Below, piece after piece: positions 44,646 to 57,234 of a DNA stretch of 64,000 bases. The DNA is from Trichostrongylus colubriformis (lineage: Eukaryota > Nematoda > Chromadorea > Rhabditida > Trichostrongylidae), in the NCBI GenBank assembly GCA_963978905.1, contig OZ022259.1, positions 50,300,727 through 50,364,726 of the forward strand, read 5' to 3'. The notes beneath the pieces were generated by a model. The model saw nothing but the letters and a program-made list of their open reading frames with translations, had not been told where the DNA came from and did not search any database. How positions within the stretch are numbered: position 1 is the stretch's first letter; each line of letters opens with the position of its first letter. The position numbers and the translations under genes are program-made.

Positions 44646-46300
44646 TTATCCGCCCATCGTTTGAGAGCTCACGGATATCAAAACAGCACTGAACCTACTT
44701 TGAGCTCTGATAGCAGCCAGTTGCTCGTTGATTCGTGACTTAAACACAAGAGAATACAAAATGTCAAGACCAGGGTAAATATTTCGGGCGTACTTACAAC
44801 AGTTTCTGTATAAATAAATACACATGATCATCTTCGTAATCATTTTCACAGTGCAACTGTGGAATTCGTATCTCGGCATCTGTGTCACCGTCTAATCCTG
44901 TAGGAGAGGAACAAGAAATGCAGCAACATTTTGCTGAAATGATGAGGAATGCATGAGGTCGAATAGAACTGAGAACCAGGGACATCCAGGTGTTAAAGAA
45001 AATAGTCATGCCCTTACAACCACTCCCCCCTCTCTTTACGAGCACCAAATACGACCCCCTTTTTTGACCTCCACAACACCAGTGCTTGTTGCTGGTTGTA
45101 TAGTTGCAATGTGCTTTATTGCCATGTATTTTTACTCGGAACAAAAAATTTTATTTCACTTTTCCTCACACTGATCACAGTAGAATAACTATCGCTTCTC
45201 ATCTGCTAGTTGGAAGTTAACATTCTAATGCTTTTTGACCACTGCAGGTACTGCCCTGTCCATTCAATAACGATCGCCCTGTCGACGAATCCTCGACTCG
45301 CGGTGCACCCTGCTGAGAACGTGGACGTCAAGGCATGAAGTTCAAAAAGGTGGGTAATGTCCAGGTGAAATCAGAACAGTCATCGTTCCCACAGGCGACA
45401 ACAAGGTGAGGATCCCTCCATGATTTATTTTGAGGTTCCGGCCTTATCCGCGTGGCCGCGTTCGGCGCGCGACGACATGGTGCGAGATAGGGGTGGCGTG
45501 CTTGCTGAGTCCTGAAGCGATTACGCCTAGAATAAGGCGTAGAGCACCGCCATATCTTCAGGACCCGTTCAATATAGCACGCATAGCTCCACACGCCCGA
45601 CGCCGAAACGCCAACGAGTTTTTTGTCCTAATGGCATACACCCTGGCCTTTCCAGAGCCGACGGCAACGGAAAACCCTAAAAATGAGAAGGAAGGCATTC
45701 TTCCACAAAACAAAATCGAGGATTCAACTCTTCGATATAATCTATACGAGAAAAACGACTATCCGAGAAAATCCTAAGCCTCTGCTAGCCTTTTCACAGC
45801 TAAAGACTGCTTTTGGATAAATTCTACTTCCCCGAACATAAAAAATGCGTGGCGCACCTTGAAACGACTGGTGATTTGTTTTGTTCGCAACCGTCCTGAG
45901 TCCTTCATCATTTATCGTTCTCCAACCATTCGCCATTCTATGATAATATTTACTGGTAGATGCCTTGCACCAATGCAGTCATATTTGAAGGGTCTTAAAA
46001 ATTACCTCCAGCACTTACTAACACCTGTGCGGTATTTCCCAATATTTTTTTCATTCGTCCTTCAATTATCAAGGAATTGAGCCGTGTTTTGTTCATTGTC
46101 GTAATGAATTACAGAACGTTACACTACGTGCATTGCAGTTCACTTTCCAATGACGTCATAGCCGTACGTTCTCTGTCGGTCGGCGACCAACTGGTTTTTA
46201 TCCACATCGGGTGTGACCGTGCAGCAGACCAGGGAGACTCGAGTCAAGCCGATTAGATTAAGGATTATTCCCAGGATCTGTTCACGCTGAAAAGCGCTCT
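44646..46300 (-). CDS. Unrecognised minus-strand gene, fragments (copy 2)
   Basis: Exon-like pieces conserved between segment copies: one from acceptor TTTTTCAG at 46298 with ILGIILNLIGLTRVSLVCC (a probable membrane segment), one at 44879-44798 with an acidic reading (LHCENDYEDDHVY) ending at a consensus donor TT|GTAAGT, and a terminal piece near 44747-44646 reading SRINEQLAAIRAQS. Differences between copies fall largely at third positions, which supports coding origin. The phases of the pieces do not all agree, so the model is incomplete. Family not recognised. Confidence 0.35.
44977..45312. mobile_element. hAT-like MITE with exact TSD, private to copy 2
   Basis: The termini are CAGGGACATCCAGG and CGCGGTGCACCCTG. 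The exact 8-bp duplication CTGAGAAC lies at 44969-44976 and 45313-45320. The paralogous empty site in copy 1 is CTGAGAAG at 21809-21816. The interior has the family's C runs and TCGTA complement. 336 bp, no coding. Confidence 0.9.
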
Positions 46301-46399
46301 GAAAAAATGAAATGCTGTGTACAGAATCCGGAGGCAGCGATGTGTGTGGAAGACATGAAATCGTTCAAGCTACCAAAGTGTCACAAATACTAGAAGTCA

Positions 46400-47800
46400 G
46401 AAAGTTGATTAAATAAAATTGGGAGCATAGTGGAGGACTTCAACAACCCTTGATTCCTGCTATATTCGTCAAATGATCTCAGCTGCGAAATTGTGACCCG
46501 CGATAAATGAGTGATGTGTTATCCTTTTATTTATCAGCGTTATGGAACTTGAGTTGCTTACTTGCCTACTGAACTGAATTCACTTTGAACGATTTATCTT
46601 GACCGAATCATGCTTGGGCCCTTCAACTAATGTTGCCCTCAGAGTACGGAAATTATTGTAACTATATGCAGTATCTATGGACTCTTCATGTTTCTCTTTC
46701 CATGAAAAATCTTACAATGAAGATAATACCATCCAAATTGTTTAAACCAGAAAACAGTCTAGGTGTATAGTAGAGCAGTTCGAAATTTTGAAGCTCTGTG
46801 GGAAATTTCGAAGTTTTAAAGTTTTTTGAGCTTATAATTTGAACCGCGTGGGACGTTTGCCAAATGTTTATAGTATATGTACTTAAATGACTGACGAAAC
46901 AGTGAGATGCATATCATATACTACACGCATTTACAAACCCTGTAATACTGTGGTTACCGTTCATGTGCAAGCATGTCAGTGTCCAATATCCTTTATTTAG
47001 CCCCTCACCCCTACCCCACATAGTGGTAACAATCTAAGATAGGTCATAAATAAATAAATATGTGGGCATATCCGATGCATGGTGACCGGGCCCAACCCAC
47101 TCCTTTGTCTGTTGAAGGTTTTGTGCTTGTGAAATACTTTCTTCTGCATCGATCCTGATTTGGTGCTATCAATTATTTTACAATCACTGCAGGTGATGAT
47201 GGATTACCTGTACTAACATAGTGCTATGAATTATTGAACTATCATTCATTTTTCCATCCATCCTCGTTCACAGCCAAACAGCATTTCCTTGATGGTTAGT
47301 TAGACCCAACAATAAGCTTCGTGATAACTCTACGTAGACTGTTACTTTTTTTGTTTTTATTTTTATATTATTGACGCTTTTATAGTATTCGCTGCTGTAT
47401 GGCAGCGATGCGAATCACTTGCGAAAATGTTCAGCTACCAAACCAAGACAGACAAGCGCGCATGGCACGGAATTTTAGCGCTTTCTTCTAGGCTTTTGCC
47501 GGGTTCTTCAGACTCTGCATACACCAGGACAAATTTATGCTGTAGATAATCACTCGTTCAATATATTACACACATATGGAACTTGAATTGGTTGCTCGCC
47601 CACTGAACTGGATTCACAGTAAACGATTTACCCTGAGCGAATTCAGGGAATCGTGCTAGGACCCTTCAATTATTGTTGCCTTCATTTTTTTAAGCATAAG
47701 CATTTTTAAGCATTTTTTTAAGCAGAAATTCATGTGACTATGTACACTATACACTCTTCATAAAGTCGAGTTCCTTCTTTCTACTCCTCTTTGGTTTTTC
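46400..47800. other. Degenerate sequence with an internal duplication
   Basis: About 130 bp at 46555-46690 (tgaactgaattcac...) recurs at 47575-47690. The frameshifted version of the membrane-protein exon open in copy 1 (28320-28491) lies at 47350-47500. No intact gene. Confidence 0.45.
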
Positions 47801-47802
47801 AG

Positions 47803-47918
47803 CTATCCAGACGATCATCTTCAATTTCATAGTCTCGGCCGTATTCACCTCTGAATCGAACTGGTTCTTACCTCGCTTTCAAAAACTTTTTCATGTCCTT
47901 ATGAAAGACTTCAAATAA
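47803..47918 (+). CDS. Last exon of an upstream membrane-protein gene (copy 2)
   Basis: After acceptor TTTTTCAG the frame reads IQTIIFNFIVSAVFTSES and ends FHVLMKDFK-stop. In copy 1 the same place is frameshifted. It lies about 240 bp before the first coding exon of transporter gene D on the same strand, a spacing that would suit a nematode operon, but the upstream exons here are damaged, so it is probably part of a pseudogene. Confidence 0.4.
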
Positions 47919-48158
47919 CACGTTCGAATAGAATGTGATCCAGTCGCCAATGCCGATTTATCATAACACCTGGTGATGGTACTGTAAAGTGGGCGTGACT
48001 GTAGGGTGAACCCGAAAGGTACACGCGTAAAGTTTGACCCACAATCGTATGCAACCTCAATTCGTTTGGCCTCAAAACTAATCATGAACCATTTCAGCTA
48101 ATCTAGTCGTTGATCCCACCTGTAGCTGCCAATTTTCCTCTGATTGCGGTGTGTGAGG

Positions 48159-51100
48159 ATGAAACAAAACCAAAAATCGAAGAAAGGCTTCTTCCGGAAG
48201 TATTTCCTGGAAGGTTCGTCGATTCTCGAACAGGAACAAGCTTATTTGATATTTAAAAAAGAATAAAACTTCTCTTTAGGCCAACACTTGGATGAAAGCT
48301 CTGCACTGCAAGAGTTGCCGAAAGACGCCGATTTTTTGGATGTTATTCTGATCAAATATAGAAAATATGTTGCCGTATTGATTCCACTGGTAGTAATGCA
48401 GGTAAAAATTTTTTGAATTCAAAATCACTTCCATATTTTTACATTCAGTCAGATTTGTTCAATATTTATCCCGTATTTGCGAATTGTTCTTTTAATATTA
48501 AAATGGGACGTATTTTTACCTGCCATCCATTTTGTGATAGTTATGCGAATTGGCCACTAGCTTCCATTATTTTAATACCCTAGCACGTACAATTCTCAAC
48601 ACAATTGAAAATAACAAACTATTAAAATACACATCTATTTTTAAAAACGCAAAATCTCATTCTACAAAAAAAATCGAACAAAAACAGTACTTATCATTGT
48701 CAAAACAAACAAAAAGCTAATTAAAAAAATCAAAATATTAATCTTAGTCTTACTGTAAGTGTATTGGCATAACTGTCGATTCTTCAAAGAATCACCGATT
48801 TTATCAGTACAAACGTCAGAGCCTAAACAGGGGTACAAGATGCCGCAGGTGCCGGATCAGTGCTTTCAGCAAGAGAATCGAATGCACTCAATCCAGCTGG
48901 ATCTTCGCATTGTCTGGATGAACCATTTTGAGCTCAGGTTGCTCAGCACAAGGGCAATTTCAATAATCCCATGAGTTAAATTGAATTAACGCGTCTTGGG
49001 AGATCATACCCTTTTTGCCCTGAAAATTTCTTACTTTCACTTGATCATTATCACCTTTATTTTCTATTTTCTTTTTACTTTTCCAATTTTTATTTCAATT
49101 TTCTTTCTGTTTTATATCTACATGTTTTTTTATTTCTTTATTGCGCAACATCTGCAATGTTCTGTCGTTTCGGTATAATTGATTAGAATATTTAGACATT
49201 TTGGTGGTTAACGGCTATTCGTTACTCATGGCTTTCACTTTATCGTACTCACTGGCAACTTCCGGCTATTATGCTGCTTGGATCGACCGTGGCAGGTCAG
49301 ATCTCTTTTGAAAAGTATTCTAGCAACTACTCCTTGTTTATATACTCTTCACTAATTTGATTGAACAAAATAAATAAGACTGCCAATAAGACTGGGGACT
49401 GGCCTACGGTTTCCGTTTATGTGCTTATTTGGAACAGTTTCAGCAAAATCTCTTGGGGAAAAAACCTGCTTACGCCAGATTTCTTCAGCACTATTCCTTT
49501 CAACCACTTCCGAAAAAGTTTTATTCGAGCACATGTGTGGCGCAGTGCAACAAGACCATTTACCTTCGAAAACCTCCCATTTTCGGCTGAATTGCTGGTT
49601 TGGATGACAAAGTCATTCGATTTCGAAAAGTTGTACGAACCAATTCAATGATAGTTTCATTTAGTCTAACCACCATGTACTGAGGCTCTTTGATTTCTCC
49701 GGACTATCCTATGGTACTGGGAATGGCAGTCCACAGCCCATTAATCATTCCGGGGTGTCGAACCTGACCACACATGCCACTTTTGACAGCGCGCATTGGC
49801 ATTCCACTATGAAAGACCTCGCATGACATTCCAGCTTCTTTTAGGCATGACTTCTGAAGGCGGTGGAGCTGTTGCATTTCCTGTGATGACGCTTGCATTG
49901 AAACTTGCGCCAAATGTGGCCAGAGATTTCTCGTTGATTGTGCAAGCAATAGGTGAGCCTTCTTATATAATCTCCTAACATTTTTCTTTGGAATTGTTCT
50001 AAGATATCATGTTTTCAACTAGTTTCTCAAAAAATCCATGAAACCTATTATTTCTCTGGAAAAGGTAGAGGTTATAGGAAATTCCCTACTGAACAGAGAA
50101 TCAAGTATTGCTTCTTAGCTTACTTACACTTGGCTTACTTACTTTTTGTCCGAGGTGACGAAAATGCTAGAGGCGCCGTTCAGATCAGCTGTAATCATAG
50201 ATGGTTCATAATGGGACCATTGCCAAAATGGATTTGCCAGTTTCTTCTTTTAGGAATGACATGTGCCATGTTTGTGATCGTCTTCATGAATGTACAAATC
50301 GAAAAACGTGCCGTCGTTTTTGGTATGATCGGTGCCGTGCCGGGATTTGTTTTCGGATCTCTCGTGGTAGGTGGGCCATATCGAGAAGTTCCTTGAACCT
50401 CAGATGTCTACAAATTCTCATCAGAATATGTGTATGGAATAACAGCTGCCACTAATATGTACATGTCTCCAACTGTGGTTCCAGATTGATCCTTATTTCA
50501 CCGCACCACAAAAGAAAATGCTGTTTGTTTCAATTTGGTCTTCATTCGCTATTGCTCTATATTTGTTGAATGCAGAGAAGAAACGTAAAACTTACTCTGT
50601 GATCCCGGATTTCAAGCCATGGAAAGCGTTCGTGTTGTCTTGTACTGCATTTGTAGGAGGTGAGCACTTGTAATTATTATCACACAGATGGGAGGCATGG
50701 AACAAAGTTAAGAGTAAACATCAAACAAAATCTAGGCAGTTACTCAGAGATAACTTAGATCGAATAAAAAATGCGCTGGATATGTTACAAGTATGCTGAG
50801 TTTTGGGCAAAAGCTTCGGTTTCGGACGGAGCTCTAACCCGCACTCCTTGCTCGTGACATGGAGTGCTGGTTCCTTATTCCGAAAGAATCAAAGCATTCA
50901 GTGCAGAGTCAAGCCCCGTCCGATACCGGAGCTTTTGCCCATAACTCAGCATACTTGTAACAACTTTCGCATCACGGGCCGCGACGAAGATCAGTAGCTA
51001 TCAAAAATTAAAAATATGAAAAAGCCTGGATATGAATGTTTGGGGGGCTTAATAGAACGGCAACGAGAAAAAGCATGATGCATCGTCAAAAACCCGGGAA

Positions 51101-53855
51101 CTGAGATCCTTTTCTCACCTTGACTCTCAAATCCCATCGGTGGAACGACAGCCAGCGCCGAGCCGGACAAGGAAGGTAGTAGCAACTAAAAAAGCGGCTC
51201 CTCCACAGCTCAGGAGAGCATTCTCTACCAAGAATTGCGGTGCTGCCAGTTTCTCTAGGCCCCGGTTGTAATTTGTTAATTTTTTTTATTTTCTATTTGT
51301 TAATCAAATTTATTATTAATTTCATTTAAATTTTTTATTTCTGTTCTCACTTTAGGGGCTCCTCATCAACCTTTCTGTTTTCACTTTCTTCAATCAAGAG
51401 GCTAATGACAACGCCGAGATTAAGAAATCAGCTAGGGCATATAGAACTGATCTCTAATTTCTTCACTATTTATATATGTAACATTAATATTTCTTCTTAT
51501 ATGTCACATCTCCAAAACATTTTTGAATAATCTTATATTCTTTATGGAAGTTCTACTGTGGGCAATTTATCAAACCCACATTCCAGGTATTTTCACTGCC
51601 TTCACCGGATCGGGCATTGACATCTGCATCTTCTCGATAATCACTTTACTATTTCGGGTCACTGAGAAGACCGCTACACCGACAACTATTGTGCTTATGG
51701 GTGAGCTCTAACTGCTATTGTAACCACCCAATACAGAAAGACCGCAGTCAGGGGCCACCGAAAGTCGACGATTCCTCGACAGTATTTAACCGGGTAGGGA
51801 AGTGGAGCTTACTTCTTCAAACGTCGGCGATAAGCACTGAAACCTAAATTTTCATCACGCAGATGAGAAGTAAAGGGTAGTTCACCGCACATCGTGTGAC
51901 AAAATGTAAAGTGAATATCTTTTTGCCTCGGGAAAGGATATATAGCAATAATACACATTGCAACTATGCAATCCGGTAACAGTTCCTAGTATCGTAAAAG
52001 TCAAAAAAGGGGATCGTATTTTTTCGCGGTAGAGAGGGGGGGTTCACACTGAAGAGGCTATATTCTCGGCACCCCCGGGTAAGTGGATGTGTAAAAGCCA
52101 TTGCATGTACATCCAGTAGACTGCAGACCATTCACTAATATGATTTGAATACGCAAACATTTTCTTCGATTTTGAATGCAAGCTAAGCGCTTGGTGTATC
52201 TTCTGACAAGAGCGCCGGTCCATTTTTAAAACATAGTTTTGATTTGATTAATATTTATGAGCCATCGTTTGTACTCCAGGATTGAACTCGATAATTGGTG
52301 TTTACTATCGAGTTGTGTGGGCTGGAGGCGTTTCACCACTAGCACTCGATTACATCAAAATCACCATTCCTGTGGCGGTTACACTAGCACCACTCGGAAG
52401 CTTTCTAGGATCTCATTTCCATCGAAAGGTGAGCTTAGAATGAAATCTGGTGCATAATATCAATAGCTGTTTTTTATTATCAATAATGAGCATCGCCAGT
52501 GTTTATAAGATTATTCTGAGAGGTTATCTAGAGGAGAAACTCATGGCTCGAGTAGTCGTGAAGCTGTCGTGGAGGTTAGCATATCTAAAACCGCGTTCAT
52601 ACAATGCGCCGTTCATAAGTGACAGCGTTCACAGGCAGCTAGACAGAGTGACATTGGAGAGGTGCTAAGACGACGCAGGCAACAAGACAGCGTGGCACAG
52701 GTGGAGACGCAGAGACACGCAGCCACGCACTGCCGCCGGCACTCTGCGAAGTAGAACGCGGTCTAAGAGTACTCTTCCGCGGCCAACTGCCCTCTTAAGC
52801 GGTGCTGTGCAAAGACCAAACTCGAAGGGCCTGAAAAAGCTCAATACTCATGTTGGCCTCCATAAGTATTTTAACATAAAGCTTCATTTCCATGAACTCG
52901 AGTTTTTATTTGAAATCTTCCCTTTGGGTTGTGGATTACATCATATGGAGATGGGATCGTGCGAATGAATTCTCAGATCTTTTTTTTAGGTATATGTATG
53001 TATTAAAATTTCTAGTACCGAGCGCTAGTTTTGTAGAAAAGGTACTGATCCGAAAATATAAGATGTGAATTGCACTGCATCACTTTGCCTAGCCACTTGA
53101 GTGCTCTGAAATCTAATTTATGGAAATATTCATAATAATATTGGGATGTTGACAGTTCTTGAGAAGCTGTTATACCCAAAGATGACTTTCCGAAGGAGCG
53201 GAAAATAAACCTAGATCTATTGGATTGGTGCATATGTAATTAATGTGGTTTTTTTCAACAGTTTAATTTAACAAAAGTAATAATAAAATTTAACAAAAAC
53301 GTGTTTGAATGATTACTTGGGAGCGTTTTTGCCATCGCAATCGAGGACTGCTTCCCACTTGGTAGTCGTCAAAACGTCAATTTCCGCGACAGAAAAACAT
53401 AGTAATAAAAAGCCGCATTAATTATGCACTAACCTAGTAATCAATGTAATTATAAGATAATTGACCTGCGCCAGTGCCAGCAATTTGCAACTCCTACAGT
53501 CCACCACCGGGTACTCGTACGAAAGAAGCTGCGAAATATCTTCGATCATTCTGATATTATTCAGGTTCTGGCTACTTTCATCTACGTTCTTGAGACGTTA
53601 GCTGTGATCGGTTTCCTCATAACCAAACCACCTATCAAACTTGGTGAGATGCTTGTAATTTTTTTTTGCTTTTGCTTTTTAGATTAAATTTGATTTTCCA
53701 TATGAATGCTATTTCATATACTTTTTGCAGTTATGATCGGTGCCTGTATAATACTGTTCGGTTTTGTCTTCTTTTCTTTCATCAGTCGTGCAGGTGCTCG
53801 AATAATGAAAAGCATTGAGGCAAGTGAATTCAATTTTAATTCTTTGAAGTACTAG
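48159..53855 (+). CDS. TauE/SafE-family membrane transporter, paralogue D
   Basis: Ten plus-strand exons: 48159-48213, 48280-48401, 49196-49295, 49845-49952, 50254-50366, 50485-50659, 51587-51700, 52280-52428, 53565-53643 and 53731-53855 (TAG). All junctions are GT/AG, phases agree, and every length equals gene A's. The product is about 379 residues with the same landmarks: basic start MKQNQKSKKGFF, TFWWLTAIRYSW, MTSEGGGAVAFPVMT, GMTCAMFVIVFMNVQ, TGSGIDICIFSIITLLF, LAPLGSFLGSHFHR, FISRAGARIMKSIE. It is predicted to be a multi-span membrane permease of the TauE/SafE (sulfite/organosulfonate exporter) family; substrate and membrane are not determinable. Where A and D differ, D more often agrees with paralogue C (for example VSIWSSFAIAL), so D looks the more conserved of the tandem pair. 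A TTTCAG 62 bp upstream may be a trans-splice site. Confidence 0.92.
50780..51021. mobile_element. Insertion private to copy 2 with palindromic head
   Basis: A near-perfect inverted repeat (GTTACAAGTATGCTGAGTT ... AACTCAGCATACTTGTAAC, 50780-50963) is followed by an A-rich tail. The word CTGGATAT occurs immediately before the element and again at its end (about 51029-51036), a candidate 8-bp target duplication. The gene A intron lacks it. Class uncertain. Confidence 0.5.
51748..52080. mobile_element. hAT-like MITE shared with copy 1
   Basis: Orthologous to 34427-34767: same intron, same side, same internal words (gcgataagcactgaaacc, gatatatagcaataa). The right end is eroded. Confidence 0.65.
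52590..52763. mobile_element. Harbinger-like MITE private to copy 2 (174 bp)
   Basis: The termini AACCGCGTTCATAC and GTAGAACGCGGTC are flanked by TAA on both sides. The empty site in copy 1 is ATCTGAGGGTACTC at about 35607-35620. The interior resembles the element at 6133-6304. It sits in the intron before the ninth coding exon of gene D. Confidence 0.75.
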
Positions 53856-54036
53856 TTCGAATATTTGTAGTGCTAATTTTGCTATTCAAGAATTATTCAA
53901 AGCATTCCTTATCGCCTTATCAACTATCACCATTACTGGGCGAGACTCCAAAAATCCCGAAATGGTGGTTGTCCAGACTATCCCTATCAATTTCACACAG
54001 GGTAAATCACTGGTTGAGGATTCCTCAGCTGCGATC

Positions 54037-54395
54037 TGGGTACACCTATAGTCGAGTATTCCTCGACAGGGGGGGGGAGGTCGTATTCGACCGGAGAGGA
54101 AGGGCGTCGTACCTGCAGAGGACAGCGATAAGCACAAGAATTTAAACTTCCAATAAGCAGATGAAAAGCGAGGTAGCCAGTTAACAGTAGCGAACTCGCG
54201 TGGGAAAATGTGAAATACATATCTTTTCGCTTCAGATAAAAATACATAAGAAATAAAACGTATTACAACTACACAATCTGGGCAACAGTACTATAGAGTT
54301 AGAAAAAAGGGAAGTATGTTTGTCTTTGGTCCCTAGTAGAAGGGAAGGGAGTGCACAGGAGCGGCTATTTTCCTCGACACCTAGGGGTGTCCTGG
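54037..54395. mobile_element. hAT-like MITE private to copy 2 (359 bp)
   Basis: The ends GGGTACACC and GGTGTCC are flanked by CTGCGATC / CTGCGGTC (8 bp, one mismatch; 54029-54036 and 54396-54403). Copy 1 reads through at about 37195-37205. A G run lies near 54069. Confidence 0.75.
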
Positions 54396-55619
54396 CTGCG
54401 GTCGTTCTGGCCCTCTTTCCGCTTCTCAAACCTAACGCCAACCAACCGACTCCTGTAAAAATGGTAGCCTCATGAATCTGCGTGGGACTCGATCCCTAAA
54501 CCGTGCTTTTGCTGTGTGTTGTCACTTTCTTTCCGCAGTTGACAAACGCTATTTTGTGATTTCACCTCAGTTCGTTCTATTCTGTTCTATTTTCAATTAA
54601 GTAGGGATTTTTATAGGAGCCAGCAAAGACTGAGAGCGAAGAGATGCTGCAGGCATGATGGGATCGCATCTCCTATGTGACTACTTACACATCTGGGCGA
54701 CCACAGAGCTTTTCAAAAATCAAAGATCTTCACTGAAAAGGATATATCATTCACATATGATAATATTTATTTTCTCATACATTCCACATTATAAGTTAAA
54801 AATATCACCGCAGTTTTTTTTTCACCAAATGTACAGTTCCGAACAAAGTTTATTTCAGTTCCATTGTTATTACAGATAATTATTGCAACAAGTCGTTCAA
54901 ATTTAAGTAATCAACAATGTGTCAACATGTTGCTATTTACTGGACAATGGTGGATATCATGCAAAAATATATTAGGTTTCGAAACAGGCATCCAGGAGTT
55001 AGAGTAGTCAATATTACAAAATCAACATATCAATAAGTTGAAGCAACTGCATAATATTTTCCAAAAATACTTCCAGCATTAGATTGTGTTCAAACGGCTT
55101 TATACAAAAATGAACAAAGGGCTTCAAATAAAATAGTTAAGTACAAAATTTACTTCACTGTGAGGTGTGGTCCCAGTATTACAAAAGATGTGATTTGGTT
55201 GGATCATGATGTCGTTGTGGGACCTTCCGGCATCCACTAAGGGTTGGCGCTATTTATTGCGTCTGCTGTCGTCTCCACGTTTTTCTTCATCGTGGCTCTC
55301 TTCTCGTTTTTTCAGCAAACTATCCAGCTGTTGTCGTGCCTTGAACACGCACTACATAAAATCCACCAACAAGATTTAATAGGCATCTAACGAATGGGGG
55401 CGGTGTGAAATTGGGTGTGTAATAACAACATAACTCAAATCGCTATTAATAGATTTTTGGGGGTAATTAAGGGGTAATTAGGGTGATGAAGGCGAGCCTT
55501 AGAACCGTGCTATGGGAAGGTTGCGATTGGTTACTTCGTAGAGTCCATCCATTTACTGAAACCGTTTGATCTGTGATGTCGAAAAAATGACCGAAGGAAA
55601 GGCACGTGCTACCATGCCA

Positions 55620-57231
55620 GCATGTTCAGCAGCAACTGCGTGGGTTCGAAAGGGCAAATGGTGAAGGCGGAGGCGCATAGGAGTTCTTCATAAAAATAGT
55701 TTTTCCATGCATGATGGAGTTCCTTGATTTTCAACGAACTAAAATTAAACACATAAAGGACGGGTGTGTAGCAAGTGTTCCGGTGATTAGTGACAGGTCA
55801 GGTCACGACTGATTTCAAGCCCTTGGTTACGTACCTAGTCACTTACGCGAAAGATAAAGGCTTAAGAATAAAGACAGATATTTATTGAAGGTAAATTCGT
55901 AATAAAGTTGGATTTGCTGCTCGAATGATTAATTTAGGGCATCGTCCATTAAATACAATTTCTGACTAAAAGTAGATACGATCTATGATAAAGGTGGAAG
56001 CTAGTCACTGTAACAGTCCATTATACAATGTTTTAGACGCACAAGAATGTTAATTTCGTTGTTTTTATAGTGAATTACCCTTCACAGAATACTGGTCACC
56101 CTACCACCTGGAACACTGGTTGGAACACTTGCACGCCACTTTATCAAGGACCGAGGCTGTTTCTCCTCCCTTCAAATCTTGCAATATCATGTGTTGCACT
56201 TGGCCACCCACGACCGTCTCTTTTTGGGTCATATGTTAGCGTCGATTTCTGAGAGCTTAATCTGTCAGAGTACTTTTCGATTACGGAGAACAACACATCG
56301 GATGACGTGCAAGTGTTCGCACCAGTGCTGGAGGTGGAGGTCACCTTCAGTGTTGCGTGGCGGGCAATTCAATACAGGAGCGATGAAATATGTAAACACT
56401 CTTATTAGATTCCATGTTCGATCTTCGGAGTGGAAACTCCTGCTGGAACGTTCTGGGTTGGTTCCCTTTACTGGAATATTTTCGTGTTTAAGATCTTACA
56501 TAGGTTGAAGACAAGGAGAATGGCAGAGCCCTTTACCGGATGAGATACAGGTTGGATGCTCCGAACTTTTAGGTCTTGATAATGACGAATTGTTCGAAAC
56601 GTCGACCAATAAACGTTCCGTAACAAACCTGGTTGGCACAGAAGAATAAAGAAACAGCAACTCTTATTAGAGTTAAACTTTACATTACGGATTGTTACAG
56701 TAAGTAGATTCTACGTTAGTGATTCCTATTTTTAGCCAAATGTAAGCAGTTTCTATAATATAAATATGAAGGCGGGCTGATGTGCCGACGTGACAGATTC
56801 GCCATGCTGAACATCTGGTCTGGCATCACATGCCGATACAGTGAATGGTCTTGAAGAACGAGCTTTACTGCACATGAGATAACTCGCCTACCGCTTACCA
56901 CTCCATCCGCTAGAGTTTCAGAGTGGTAGTGAAAAAACGATGCTGTACGAAGAAAAATTTAGGTAGTGGGAAGCTGGAGCATTGGGCCTCTATAACGTCA
57001 TCGCACTGCTCAAATTAGGGCCATTTCTTATGCTATTTGAATTACACCAACTCTTCCTTGAAGAAAAGACAACACACAGGTCATCGTGCAATGTTTGAGT
57101 TTTCGGATGTGTGTCGTTAGGGCAGGACTTGGCACCGCGACGTGCTGCGTATGACACAGGATGTGTAGCACATCAAATTTTCGGGCGGCTGAGCTCTTTG
57201 GTGTGATTGCGTACATTGCGTACACTCCCTT
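55620..57231. other. No gene recognised
   Basis: Beyond the duplicated segment. It includes, near 56590-56610, the word cgaaacgtcgaccaataaa also found in the insertion at 43190-43640, suggesting another copy of that repeat's 3' end. Confidence 0.4.
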
Positions 57232-57234
57232 TAA

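Larger units (their letters stand above)
42800..55620. repeat. Tandem segmental duplication, copy 2
   Basis: Direct repeat of 19990-42130 (see that entry for the correspondence). It lacks the 3,058-bp, 1,068-bp, 433-bp and 1,737-bp elements and the RTE. It has private insertions at 43190-43640, 44977-45312, 50780-51021, 52590-52763 and 54037-54395. It also has a small internal duplication (46555-46690 and 47575-47690). Confidence 0.9.
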
